From Pantoea sp. RIT-PI-b (GTDB lineage: Bacteria > Pseudomonadota > Gammaproteobacteria > Enterobacterales > Enterobacteriaceae): a stretch of 64,000 nt of DNA. This document shows positions 48,499 through 57,712 of this stretch, in pieces. Position numbers and translations under genes: made by a program. The stretch lies in assembly GCF_001187905.1 (NCBI RefSeq), contig NZ_LGIS01000014.1, positions 434,001 through 498,000 on the forward strand, in the 5' to 3' direction. The notes beneath the pieces are model-generated. The model was not told the origin of the DNA. It worked only from the letters and a program-made list of their open reading frames with translations, and ran no database searches. Numbering within the stretch: position 1 is the stretch's first letter; each line of letters begins with the position of its first letter.

Positions 48499-48802
48499 GT
48501 TGTTTCTCCTGGATAACACGCACTTCCCTAGATGCTTCAAGTTGCTTGTGCACTGGCTGCGTTCATTCATCTTCGTAACTTACGTGGGTAAGCACCGGAG
48601 ATTCATTCTGTTGCCATCTTCCTGCAACCCGAAATATTTAGGGCTTATCGATTCCCATAAAGGGAAAAAAACAGGCCGCTATAAATAGCAGAAGCAATCA
48701 AGGTTGGCAATTATTCCTGACCACTGCTTGACAAGCCTCTGAAGAATCGCGTATTCAGCGCCTCGCCGAGAACAATCCTGGCACACCAAATTGCTATAAA
48801 TA
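48499..48802. promoter_or_regulatory. sfsA-dksA intergenic region (304 nt)
   Basis: The region contains the dksA promoter side and a long imperfect palindromic repeat at about 48534-48643, listed separately. The remainder (48650-48802) is AT-rich, with sequences such as TATAAATA that could be -10 elements. No small gene with family resemblance is seen. Confidence 0.5.
48534..48643. repeat. Imperfect palindromic intergenic repeat (about 110 nt)
   Basis: The element opens with GCTTCAAGTTGC, continues with GGCTGCGTTCATTCATC, has a core hairpin CTTAC-GTGG-GTAAG (48579-48592), and closes with CCTGCAACCCGAAATATTTAGGG. I recognise this layout from dispersed repeats in Yersinia, Serratia and other enterobacteria (tail-to-tail GCTTCAAG...CTCGAAnTATTTnGGG). 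The assignment is from memory of the pattern, not a search. Confidence 0.6.
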
Positions 48803-49507
48803 TTACAACGCTACGTTAATCGGACGCGTTAGTAACATCTTTAGCGGTGATATCTGAGCTTGATACGCTAACACCTCTACACCACAACGTTGCGCCTGTT
48901 CCAGTAGTTCTGCGTATTGCACGTCGATATGGCGTGCCGGGGAAACGTCCTCAATCCCCGTATGCAAAACCGCGAACAACAAAACGGCTCGATGACCTTC
49001 TGCCACGATAGTGCTGAGTTCGCGCAGATGTTTCTGACCTCGAGTCGTCACGGCATCCGGAAAATAGCCTTTACCTAGATGTAAAAGGGTGACGGACTTG
49101 ACTTCAATATAGCAGTTCGATCGACCCTCCGCTTGCAGCAGAAAGTCAATTCGGCTTTTTTCCGTGCCGTATTTCACTTCAGGCTGGCAGTGGCTGTAAG
49201 CGGATAATTCCGGAATTGCATGGTGGCTTAGCGCCTCACGTACCAACTGGTTGGCGCGCAGCGTATTGACGCAGATCCAGTGGCCTTGTTGGGTCTCGGT
49301 GAGCTCCCAACTGTGCGGATATTTTCGCGTAACGCTCTCGGAGGTTGAGTACCACACCGTGTCACCCGGCGTGGCACAACCGGTCATCGCGCCGGTGTTG
49401 GCGCAGTGAATAGTTAGCATTTCGCCTTCCGGCGTGATCACATCGGCTAAAAAACGTTTGTAACGGGCGATCAAGCGGGCGGGTTTGAGCGGGGGATCGA
49501 ACTGCAT
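48803..49507 (-). CDS. sfsA: SfsA, DNA-binding protein / sugar fermentation stimulation protein
   Basis: The 234-aa product equals E. coli SfsA in length and carries the conserved [18 protein letters not shown] and [11 protein letters not shown] segments. The last resembles the PD-(D/E)XK nuclease-like fold reported for this family. Its true role is unclear; overproduction in E. coli stimulated maltose genes. It lies immediately after thpR, sharing no overlap. Confidence 0.95.
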   Translation of the reverse strand: MQFDPPLKPARLIARYKRFLADVITPEGEMLTIHCANTGAMTGCATPGDTVWYSTSESVTRKYPHSWELTETQQGHWICVNTLRANQLVREALSHHAIPELSAYSHCQPEVKYGTEKSRIDFLLQAEGRSNCYIEVKSVTLLHLGKGYFPDAVTTRGQKHLRELSTIVAEGHRAVLLFAVLHTGIEDVSPARHIDVQYAELLEQAQRCGVEVLAYQAQISPLKMLLTRPINVAL

Positions 49508-50044
49508 TTACTCTCCTGATGATAGTAGCGGCCAGCGGGCCAGCGCCTGATAACGCGTGCGGCCGCGCGTCACGTTGGAGGCGAACAGTGCAAAATGATG
49601 GATATCAGTGCGCCAGTGAAAGCCGCGCGCGGGTAGCGCGACCTGTGACGCCGCATGGCGCAACAGCGTGACGTGCGGATGGAATGGCTGCGCACTTTGC
49701 GCACAACCGTGCCGTGCGGCTTGCGCACGCAACAGGCTGGCGAGCTGCAGCAGGCCGCGCGGCGCACGCTGGCAACCCAGCCACACCACGCCGGGGCGCG
49801 GCCAGTGTCCGGCATCATCCAAATCCAGCGCAAAGCCAGGCTGCACAATGCGCGAGGCTAACAGCTGCAGCTTACGTGATGTCTCATCGCCTACCTCGCC
49901 GAGAAAGGCCAGCGTCAGGTGCAAATTGGCCGCCTCGACCGGTTTACCCGCCTCAGCCGCAAAGTTATCTGCGCGCCACTGCACCAGCTGTTGCTGGAGC
50001 GGAGCGGGCAGTTCAAGAGCAAAAAACAGACGTTGCGTTGCCAG
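49508..50044 (-). CDS. thpR: ThpR, RNA 2',3'-cyclic phosphodiesterase, apparently starting at CTG
   Basis: ThpR (LigT) is a 2H phosphoesterase that acts on RNA 2',3'-cyclic phosphates. The two HxT motifs are HLTLAFLG and HPHVTLLR. The conserved N-terminus QRLFFALELP is encoded upstream of the first GTG (49984), so the real start must lie before it. The only codon that fits is CTG at 50042-50044, which has a strong GGAGG site 5 nt upstream and gives 178 aa (E. coli 176). No ATG, GTG or TTG exists in frame in that interval. It is divergent from hrpB. Confidence 0.82.
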   Translation of the reverse strand: MATQRLFFALELPAPLQQQLVQWRADNFAAEAGKPVEAANLHLTLAFLGEVGDETSRKLQLLASRIVQPGFALDLDDAGHWPRPGVVWLGCQRAPRGLLQLASLLRAQAARHGCAQSAQPFHPHVTLLRHAASQVALPARGFHWRTDIHHFALFASNVTRGRTRYQALARWPLLSSGE

Positions 50045-50119
50045 GTTGGCCTCCGGTAAACCGCGCTTGAGAGTGCTACAATGCGCGCCATCTTAGCACA
50101 GGCATTTTGGGAGTTGAGT

Positions 50120-52555
50120 TTGAGTGAGTTACCGGTAAGCGAGGTGCTGCCTGAACTGCTGGCCGCGCTGGCGCAGTCGCCGCAGGTGTTGCTGGCGGCG
50201 CCGACCGGCGCAGGTAAATCCACCTGGCTGCCGCTACAGCTGCTGCAACATGCCAAACTGCCCGGCCGCATCATCATGCTGGAGCCGCGACGCCTGGCTG
50301 CACGCAACGTGGCGCAACGGCTGGCGGAGCTGCTCGGCGAACAGCCAGGCGCAACGGTGGGTTATCGCATGCGCGGGGAGAACTGCTGCGGTGCTAACAC
50401 GCGTCTGGAAGTGGTGACTGAAGGCATCCTGACGCGCATGCTGCAGCGCGATCCGATGCTGGAGGGGGTCTCGCTGGTGATTCTGGATGAATTCCACGAA
50501 CGCAGCCTGCAGGCCGATCTTGCGCTGGCGCTGCTGCTCGATGTGCAGCAAGGACTGCGTGACGATCTGAAAATCCTGCTGATGTCGGCGACACTCGACA
50601 ATCAGCGTTTGCGTCAGCTGCTGCCGGACGCGCCCTTTGTGGTATCTGAAGGCCGCAGCTTCCCGGTTACGCGGCGCTATGCCTCACTCAATAGTCAGCA
50701 ACGCTTTGAAGAAGCGGTGGCGCGCGAAGTCGCGCAGCTGCTGCGCGAAGAGCCGGGTTCGCTGCTGCTGTTCTTACCTGGCGTGGCAGAAATTGAGCGC
50801 GTGAAGCGCGAGCTGGAGGCGCGGGTCGGCGAAGAGGTTGATCTCTCTCCTTTATATGGTGCGCTTTCGCTGGATGCGCAACGCCGCGCGATTCTGCCCT
50901 CTCCGGCAGGTCGTCGCAAAGTGGTGCTGGCGACCAATATCGCCGAAACCAGTTTGACCATCGAAGGCATTCGTCTGGTGGTCGACAGCGCGCTGGAACG
51001 CTCGGCGCAGTTTGATGTACGCAGTGGCGTAACGCGGCTGCAAACGCAGCGCATCAGCCAGGCCTCAATGACGCAACGAGCCGGGCGTGCCGGACGTCTT
51101 GAGCCCGGCATCTGTCTGCATCTGCTGCCGCAGGAGCAGGCGCTGCGGGCTGCGGCGCAGAGCGAACCTGAGATCCTCAACAGCGATCTGACTTCGCTGC
51201 AGATCGACTTACTGCAGTGGGGTTGCCGGGAGGCGGCGCAGCTGAGCTGGCTCGACGCACCGCCGCCGCGTAATTTGCGCGCAGCATGCGCGCGCTTAAC
51301 ACAGCTGGGCGCGCTGGAGAATCACCAGCTCAACGCGCGTGGCCGCAAAATGGCTGCATTGGGCAGCGATCCGCGTCTCAGCGCCATTCTGGTCGCCGCT
51401 GGGCAAAACAATGATGCCATCGCCAGCGCCGCGCTGCTGGTGGCGATTCTGGAAGATCCGCCGCGCAGCGGCAGCGTTGATTTGCGTGATGCGCTCAATC
51501 ATCCGCAATCGCACTGGCAGCGCCGCGCGCGTCAGTGGCAAAAACGCCTCAACACCAGCGGCGGCAGGATTAATCCCGATCTGTTTCCGCAACTGCTGGC
51601 CGCCGGGTTTGCCGACCGTCTGGCGCAGCGACGCGGTGATAGCGCACGTTATCAGCTAGCGAACGGTATTGGCGCGATGCTCAATGAGCAGGACGGTTTG
51701 AGCCGCTACGAGTGGCTGATTGCGCCCACGCTGCTGCAGGGGGCCAGCAGCGCCGACGCGCGCATGCTGCTGGCGCTGCCGGTGGAGATTGATGCGTTGC
51801 GCCAGCAGTGCCCGACATTGGTTGAGCAGCGCACCGACGTGGAGTGGGATGAAGAGAAAGGCACCTTGCGTGCCTGGAAACGCGAACTCATCGGTGCGCT
51901 GGTGCTAAAAGCCCAACCGCAGGCGCGTCCGGACGCTGAAATTTTACATCCGGCGATGCTGCGCTGGATCCGCGAAAAAGGATTGTCGGTGTTGGGCTGG
52001 AAAGCGGACGCTGAACAGCTACGCTTGCGGGTGCAGTGTGCGGCGCAGTGGCTGCCGCAAGAGGCGTGGCCGCAGCTGGATGATGACAGCTTGCTGGAGT
52101 CACTGGAGAGCTGGCTGCTGCCGGAGATGAGCGCGGTGCGCGACCTGAAAGGATTGCAGAGCATCAATCTTGTCAGCGCATTATTACATTTGCTGACATG
52201 GTCACAACGTCAGCGGCTGGATAGTGTGCTGCCAACTCATTACACTGTGCCGACCGGAAGCCGCCTGCCCATTCGCTACGATGCCGAGAAGCCTCCCGCG
52301 CTGGCGGTGCGGATTCAGGAGATGTTTGGCGAAGCACAAAATCCGGCGGTGGCAGAGGGCCGCGTACCGCTGGTATTGGAACTGCTTTCGCCTGCGCACC
52401 GTCCGCTGCAGATAACGCGCGACCTCGCGGCGTTCTGGCGCGGTGCCTATCCTGAGGTGCAGAAAGAGATGAAAGGGCGCTATCCAAAGCATCCGTGGCC
52501 GGACGATCCGGCCAACGCCTTACCCACAAGGCGGACCAAGAAATTTTCATCGTGA
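50120..52555 (+). CDS. hrpB: HrpB, ATP-dependent RNA helicase of the DEAH family
   Basis: HrpB is a DEAH-type helicase-like ATPase of uncertain substrate. The start chosen is TTG at 50120 with GGGAG upstream, because LSELPVSEVLPELL aligns with the E. coli N-terminus; this gives 811 aa (E. coli 809). An ATG at 50081 would add 13 unaligned residues. Walker A is APTGAGKSTW, motif II is DEFH (family variant of DEAH) and the helicase C-terminal motif is QRAGRAGRLEPG. Confidence 0.93.
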   Translation: MSELPVSEVLPELLAALAQSPQVLLAAPTGAGKSTWLPLQLLQHAKLPGRIIMLEPRRLAARNVAQRLAELLGEQPGATVGYRMRGENCCGANTRLEVVTEGILTRMLQRDPMLEGVSLVILDEFHERSLQADLALALLLDVQQGLRDDLKILLMSATLDNQRLRQLLPDAPFVVSEGRSFPVTRRYASLNSQQRFEEAVAREVAQLLREEPGSLLLFLPGVAEIERVKRELEARVGEEVDLSPLYGALSLDAQRRAILPSPAGRRKVVLATNIAETSLTIEGIRLVVDSALERSAQFDVRSGVTRLQTQRISQASMTQRAGRAGRLEPGICLHLLPQEQALRAAAQSEPEILNSDLTSLQIDLLQWGCREAAQLSWLDAPPPRNLRAACARLTQLGALENHQLNARGRKMAALGSDPRLSAILVAAGQNNDAIASAALLVAILEDPPRSGSVDLRDALNHPQSHWQRRARQWQKRLNTSGGRINPDLFPQLLAAGFADRLAQRRGDSARYQLANGIGAMLNEQDGLSRYEWLIAPTLLQGASSADARMLLALPVEIDALRQQCPTLVEQRTDVEWDEEKGTLRAWKRELIGALVLKAQPQARPDAEILHPAMLRWIREKGLSVLGWKADAEQLRLRVQCAAQWLPQEAWPQLDDDSLLESLESWLLPEMSAVRDLKGLQSINLVSALLHLLTWSQRQRLDSVLPTHYTVPTGSRLPIRYDAEKPPALAVRIQEMFGEAQNPAVAEGRVPLVLELLSPAHRPLQITRDLAAFWRGAYPEVQKEMKGRYPKHPWPDDPANALPTRRTKKFSS

Positions 52556-52655
52556 AACGCTGTGGATCGAATTCAGAGGGTTCTGCCATGCGCAGCACGA
52601 GAAAGCAGTTGTAGACTAAAGGCCGCTGCCGTAGCAATGCCTGGAGAATAAAAGC

Positions 52656-55205
52656 ATGTCTGGGAACGATCGCGAACCTATTGGGCGCAAAGGAAAAGCG
52701 CCAAAGCCGCCGCGCAGCACTGCGCGTCGGGGTCGCCGCAGGGAACTTGATGATGATATCGATCAGGACGATTTTGACGAAGAAGATGAGGAGAGTGGAC
52801 CGGTGCCACCAAAAGGTAAAGGTAAAGGAAAACGACCGCCACGCGGCAAGCGTCGTTGGTTAGGCTGGTTGATTAAGCTCTTCCTGGTCTTTGTCGTAGT
52901 GATGGCCGCCTGGGGCGTCTATCTCGACTCGGAAATCCGCAGCCGCATTGACGGTAAAGTGTGGCAACTGCCGGCGACCGTGTATGGCCGTATGGTCAGC
53001 CTGGAACCGGGCATGTCGTACGACAAAAAAGAGATGATTGCGCTGCTGGAAGGCACGCAGTATCGCGAAGTGTCGCGCATCACCCGTCCCGGCGAGTTTA
53101 GCGTTAAAGGCAACACCATTGATCTGCTGCGCCGTCCGTTTGATTTCCCGGACAGTAAAGAGGGGCAGATTAATGCGCGCCTGACGTTTAGCAACAATGA
53201 GCTGAGCGAGATTAAAAACCTCGATACCGGCCGCGATTTTGGCTTCTTCCGCCTCGATCCGCGTCTGATCACCATGTTGCAGTCGCCGAACGGTGAACAA
53301 CGCCTGTTTGTGCCACGCGCCGGTTTCCCGGATCTGCTGGTCAGCACGCTGATCGCCACCGAAGATCGCCACTTCTATGAGCACGACGGCATTAGCCCGT
53401 ACTCGATTGGTCGTGCGTTCCTCGCCAACATCACCGCCGGTAAAGCGGTGCAGGGCGGCAGTACATTGACGCAGCAGCTGGTGAAAAACCTGTTCCTCAC
53501 CAACGAACGTTCACTGTGGCGTAAAGCGCGTGAAGCCTACATGGCGGTGATCATGGATGCGCGCTACAGCAAAGATCGCATTCTTGAGCTCTACCTCAAC
53601 GAGGTGTACCTCGGGCAAACCGGTAACGATCAGATCCGTGGTTTCCCGCTGGCGAGTTTGTACTACTTTGGTCGTCCGGTGGATGAGCTGAGCCTCGATC
53701 AGCAGGCGATGCTGGTCGGCATGGTGAAAGGCGCGTCGCTGTATAACCCGTGGCGTAACCCGAAACTGGCGCTAGAGCGACGTAATCTGGTGCTGCGTCT
53801 GCTGCAGCAGCAGAACGTTATCGATCAGGAACTGTATGACATGCTGTCGGCGCGTCCGCTTGGCGTGCAGCCAAAAGGCGGCGTGATCACGCCACAGCCG
53901 GCATTTATGCAGATGGTGCGTAATGAGCTGCAGGCTAAGCTCGGCGACAAAATGAAAGATCTCTCTGGCGTAAAGATTTTCACCACGCTGGATGCGATTT
54001 CGCAGGATGCCGCCGAGAAAGCGGTGGTTGAAGGTATTCCAACGCTGAAAAAACAGCGGGGCCTGAAAGATCTGGAAACTGCGATGGTGGTGGTTGACCG
54101 CTTCAGCGGTGAAGTACGCGCCATGGTCGGCGGGGCAGATCCGCAGTTTGCCGGTTATAACCGTGCGCTGCAGGCGCGTCGTTCAATCGGCTCGCTGGCG
54201 AAACCGGCAACCTACCTGACGGCGCTCAGCCAGCCGAACAGCTATCGCCTTAACAGCTGGATCGCTGATGAACCGATTGCGCTGAAGCAGCCGAACGGCA
54301 CCATCTGGAAACCGATGAATGACGATCGTCGCTTCAGCGGTAAAGTGATGCTGGTTGATGCGTTAACCAACTCGATGAACGTGCCAACGGTTAACCTCGG
54401 TATGACGCTGGGTCTGGATGCGGTAGTGGATACCTGGACCAAGCTGGGCGTGCCGAAAGATCAGCTGCATCCGGTGCCCTCCATGCTGCTGGGGGCCCTG
54501 AACCTGACGCCGATTGAAGTGGCGCAGGCGTTCCAGTCGATTGCCAGCGGCGGTAACCGTGCGCAGCTGTCAGCGGTGCGTTCGGTGATTGCTGAAGATG
54601 GAACGGTGCTGTATCAGAGCTATCCGCAGGCGCAGCGCGTTGAACCGGCGCAGGCCGCTTATCTGACGCTTTACAGCATGCAGCAGGTGGCGGATCACGG
54701 TACCGCGCGTGCGCTGGGTGCGCGCTACCCTAAAGCCCATCTGGCGGGCAAAACCGGTACCACCAATGACCTGATTGATAGCTGGTTTGCTGGCGTTGAC
54801 GGCAAAGAAGTGGCGATTACCTGGGTTGGCCGTGATAACAACCAGACTTCGAAGCTGTATGGCGCGAGCGGAGCGATGCAACTCTATCGCCGCTATCTCG
54901 ACAACCAGGCGCCGATGCCGCTGGTGCTGACGCCGCCGGAAGATATCACGCAGATGAACGTCGATTCTGCCGGTAACTTCATCTGCGGTACCGGTAGCAG
55001 CACGTGGCGTTCGCTGCCGGTGTGGTCGCTGGATCCGAATGCGCTGTGCCAGCAGCAGCAAGAGCAGGTTCAGCAACAGCAGCAACAGTTGCAGCAACAA
55101 CAAGAGCAGCAACAGCAGCAACAACAGCAGCAGCAGCCACAGAATGAGCAGAAAGATTCTGACGGCGTTGCAGGTTGGATCAAGGATATGTTCGGCAGCA
55201 AATAG
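52656..55205 (+). CDS. mrcB: MrcB (PBP1b), bifunctional peptidoglycan synthase
   Basis: PBP1b polymerises glycan strands and cross-links peptides. The 849-aa product has a long basic/acidic cytoplasmic tail, one membrane anchor (about residues 66-88), a UB2H region, the GT51 domain ([12 protein letters not shown] with catalytic Glu) and the transpeptidase domain with SLAK (active serine), SMN and KTGTTN motifs. The C-terminus is a long Gln/Glu tract of about 45 residues before a short [10 protein letters not shown] tail. LpoB would be its outer-membrane activator. It is transcribed alone. Confidence 0.98.
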   Translation: MSGNDREPIGRKGKAPKPPRSTARRGRRRELDDDIDQDDFDEEDEESGPVPPKGKGKGKRPPRGKRRWLGWLIKLFLVFVVVMAAWGVYLDSEIRSRIDGKVWQLPATVYGRMVSLEPGMSYDKKEMIALLEGTQYREVSRITRPGEFSVKGNTIDLLRRPFDFPDSKEGQINARLTFSNNELSEIKNLDTGRDFGFFRLDPRLITMLQSPNGEQRLFVPRAGFPDLLVSTLIATEDRHFYEHDGISPYSIGRAFLANITAGKAVQGGSTLTQQLVKNLFLTNERSLWRKAREAYMAVIMDARYSKDRILELYLNEVYLGQTGNDQIRGFPLASLYYFGRPVDELSLDQQAMLVGMVKGASLYNPWRNPKLALERRNLVLRLLQQQNVIDQELYDMLSARPLGVQPKGGVITPQPAFMQMVRNELQAKLGDKMKDLSGVKIFTTLDAISQDAAEKAVVEGIPTLKKQRGLKDLETAMVVVDRFSGEVRAMVGGADPQFAGYNRALQARRSIGSLAKPATYLTALSQPNSYRLNSWIADEPIALKQPNGTIWKPMNDDRRFSGKVMLVDALTNSMNVPTVNLGMTLGLDAVVDTWTKLGVPKDQLHPVPSMLLGALNLTPIEVAQAFQSIASGGNRAQLSAVRSVIAEDGTVLYQSYPQAQRVEPAQAAYLTLYSMQQVADHGTARALGARYPKAHLAGKTGTTNDLIDSWFAGVDGKEVAITWVGRDNNQTSKLYGASGAMQLYRRYLDNQAPMPLVLTPPEDITQMNVDSAGNFICGTGSSTWRSLPVWSLDPNALCQQQQEQVQQQQQQLQQQQEQQQQQQQQQQPQNEQKDSDGVAGWIKDMFGSK

Positions 55206-55221
55206 TGTGCTGAGAAAACAG

Positions 55222-55246
55222 AGGGCGCTGCGGCGCCCTTTTTTTT
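55222..55246 (+). terminator. Intrinsic terminator of mrcB
   Basis: AGGGCGC and GCGCCCT form a 7-bp stem with a TGCG loop, followed by eight T residues, 16 nt after the mrcB stop. Confidence 0.93.
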
Positions 55247-55360
55247 CGTCTGTACCTTTGTTGTTAAGCGCGATCATGGATATGCACGTTCTGGGCGCTA
55301 ACGACCCGCAATATGCCATTAGTCGTTGCGATTATGACGGGATTTCGCCTAAAATCCGTG

Positions 55361-55379
55361 CGTCATAATAATCATTCTC
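55361..55379 (+). promoter_or_regulatory. Fur box upstream of fhuA
   Basis: The 19-nt site CGTCATAATAATCATTCTC agrees with the Fur consensus at 14 of 19 positions, including the AATCATT core. It lies 43 nt before fhuA. Iron-bound Fur would repress the ferrichrome uptake genes. Confidence 0.75.
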
Positions 55380-55422
55380 GTTTGTATTCGCCTGCATCGA
55401 CTTTTTTCGAGAGATCTCACTT

Positions 55423-57624
55423 ATGAATACGCGAAACACCAATCCTTGTTTCTTACACCCGAGCTCATCCCGTCGTCCGCTGGCATGGCTAATCTCTTTA
55501 ACGCTGGGCACCCTTAGCGCACAGGCGCTGGCCGAAGATACCGTAGTCGTGAGCGCCGATGGCGGCAGCGGCGTGGCGCAGGAAAAAGCGTGGGGGCCGT
55601 CGCCAACTATCGCCGCCAAACGCAGCGCCACCGGTACCAAAACTGATACGCCAATTGAGAAAAACCCGCAGTCAATCTCTGTGGTCACGCAGGAAGAGAT
55701 GGCGATGAAAAACGTCACCAGCGTGAAAGGGGCGTTCAACTACACGCCCGGCGTATTAACCGGCAACCGTGGCAGTTCCAACGTCATTGATGCGCTATCG
55801 ATTCGCGGCTTCAGCGAAACCAATACCAACCAATATCTTGATGGCCTGAAACTGCAGGGTGATAACTACTCTGAGTTCGCTATCGATCCCTACTTCCTCG
55901 AACGCGCCGAGCTGTTGCGCGGCCCGGTTTCGGTACTGTACGGCAAGAGCAATCCAGGCGGCGTGGTGTCGCTGGTGAGTAAGCGTCCAACCCAGGAGAC
56001 GCTGCGTGAAGTGCAGTTCCAGATGGGCACTGACAATCTGTTCTCCACCGGCTTCGATTTTGGCGGCTCACTGGATGATGATGGCGTATACAGCTATCGC
56101 CTGACCGGCCTGGCACGCAGCGCCGATGCGCAGCAGGAGATGAACAAAGAGAAGCGGTACACCATCGCGCCATCGTTCAGCTGGCGTCCGGATGAAAATA
56201 CGCGTTTCGATCTGCTGACCTATTTCCAGAACGAACCGGAAACCGGTTATTACGGCTGGCTGCCGCGTCAGGGCACGGTGGTGGGCATTACGCGCCCGGA
56301 CGGCAGCAGCTATAAGTTACCGACCAATTTTGATGAAGGCGAAGACAGCAACAAGATTTCGCGCAACACCAAGATGGTGGGCTACAACTTCGAGCACAGT
56401 TTCAACGATACCTGGACGGTGCGACAGAATCTGCGCTATGCGGATTTGAGAACGGATTATCGCAGTATTTATGGCAATGGCTTTATTCCCGCTACGCAGC
56501 AAATCACCCGCGGTTCAGCGGTTTCCAATGAAAAGCTCAATCAGTTTGCGCTGGATAACCAGGTACAAGCTAAGTTCGCGACTGGCGCAGTTGACCATAC
56601 ATTGTTGATGGGAGTGGATTACCAGCGTACTCGCAATGATATCGATGCGGCCTTTGGTAGCGCGGCACCCATCAGTGCCATTAACCCGCAATACGGCAAT
56701 GATGCGGATATTGGCACGCCTTTCCCATACCAATATCTGAATCGTCAGGAACAGACGGGCCTCTATTCGCAGGACCAGATGGAATGGAATCGTTGGGTGC
56801 TAACGTTGGGCGGTCGCTATGACTACGCGATGACCTCAGCGCTAAACCGTAACGGCAATACAGAAGAGAAAAATCACGATCAGGCTTTCACCTGGCGCGG
56901 TGGTTTGAACTATGTGTTTGATAATGGTATCGCCCCGTACTTCAGCTACAGCGAATCATTTATTCCTACGGCAGGTACTACATCCAGTGGCCAAACGTTT
57001 GATCCTTCACGTGCCAAACAATATGAAGCTGGTGTGAAATATGTGCCAAAAGATCGTCCGATTGTCATTACAGGTGCGGTTTACCAGCTAACGAAGACCA
57101 AAAACCTTACTGCCGATCCTGACAGCCTGCAATTTAGCGTGCAGGGTGGCGAGATTCGTTCACGCGGCGTGGAGTTAGAAGCCAAAGCGGCAGTTAATGC
57201 CAATATCAACCTGACTGCCGCTTACTCCTACACGGATGCGGAGTACACCCATGACACGCTGCTGAAGGGTAAAACGCCGGTGCAGGTGCCAAAACACATG
57301 GCCTCGCTGTGGAGCGATTACACCTTCCATGAAACCGCGCTGTCTGGCGTGACGGTTGGTGCTGGCGTGCGTTACGTGGGTGAAAGTAAAGGGTTGTACG
57401 CTAGCGGCGACAATGCCAACCAAAACTTCGACGTTGCCGGTTACACCACCGTTGATGCCGCGCTGAAATACGATCTCGCACGCTTTGGCATGCCGGGATC
57501 AACCATCGGCGTGAATGTGAATAACCTGTTCGATCGTGAATACGTTGCCAGCTGCTACCGCGAATACGCCTGCTATTGGGGCGCTGAGCGGCAGATTGTC
57601 GGAACCGCGACTTTCCGCTTCTAA
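55423..57624 (+). CDS. fhuA: FhuA, TonB-dependent ferrichrome receptor
   Basis: FhuA is the outer-membrane beta-barrel that imports ferric hydroxamate siderophores with TonB energy. The 733-aa product has a signal peptide cleaved after SAQALA, a TonB box DTVVVSA right at the mature N-terminus, the plug domain (IRGFSETNTNQYLDGLKL, then LLRGPVSVLYGKSNPGG) and a C-terminal barrel ending in phenylalanine (VGTATFRF). It precedes fhuCDB and has a Fur box upstream. Confidence 0.96.
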   Translation: MNTRNTNPCFLHPSSSRRPLAWLISLTLGTLSAQALAEDTVVVSADGGSGVAQEKAWGPSPTIAAKRSATGTKTDTPIEKNPQSISVVTQEEMAMKNVTSVKGAFNYTPGVLTGNRGSSNVIDALSIRGFSETNTNQYLDGLKLQGDNYSEFAIDPYFLERAELLRGPVSVLYGKSNPGGVVSLVSKRPTQETLREVQFQMGTDNLFSTGFDFGGSLDDDGVYSYRLTGLARSADAQQEMNKEKRYTIAPSFSWRPDENTRFDLLTYFQNEPETGYYGWLPRQGTVVGITRPDGSSYKLPTNFDEGEDSNKISRNTKMVGYNFEHSFNDTWTVRQNLRYADLRTDYRSIYGNGFIPATQQITRGSAVSNEKLNQFALDNQVQAKFATGAVDHTLLMGVDYQRTRNDIDAAFGSAAPISAINPQYGNDADIGTPFPYQYLNRQEQTGLYSQDQMEWNRWVLTLGGRYDYAMTSALNRNGNTEEKNHDQAFTWRGGLNYVFDNGIAPYFSYSESFIPTAGTTSSGQTFDPSRAKQYEAGVKYVPKDRPIVITGAVYQLTKTKNLTADPDSLQFSVQGGEIRSRGVELEAKAAVNANINLTAAYSYTDAEYTHDTLLKGKTPVQVPKHMASLWSDYTFHETALSGVTVGAGVRYVGESKGLYASGDNANQNFDVAGYTTVDAALKYDLARFGMPGSTIGVNVNNLFDREYVASCYREYACYWGAERQIVGTATFRF

Positions 57625-57635
57625 CGCGTTTGTAG

Positions 57636-57684
57636 GGTGCGCATTTATGCGCACCTGAGTTTCTGGTCGCCATTAATGGCGACC
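57636..57684. repeat. Paired palindromes between fhuA and fhuC
   Basis: A type A copy (GGTGCGCATTTATGCGCACC, 57636-57655) is followed after 9 nt by a type B copy (GGTCGCCATTAATGGCGACC, 57665-57684), both near-perfect 20-nt palindromes. A GTAGG tag precedes the pair and TTAC follows it. They sit in the 88-nt fhuA-fhuC spacer and would form hairpins in the operon mRNA. Confidence 0.82.
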
Positions 57685-57712
57685 TTACAGCGCCCATTTA
57701 CCAGGGATTATC

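Noticed and set aside
55050..55140. CAG/CAA tract as a simple-sequence sequencing error
   Set aside because: Codons are mixed, the frame stays open and a sensible C-terminus follows, so it is treated as real coding sequence.
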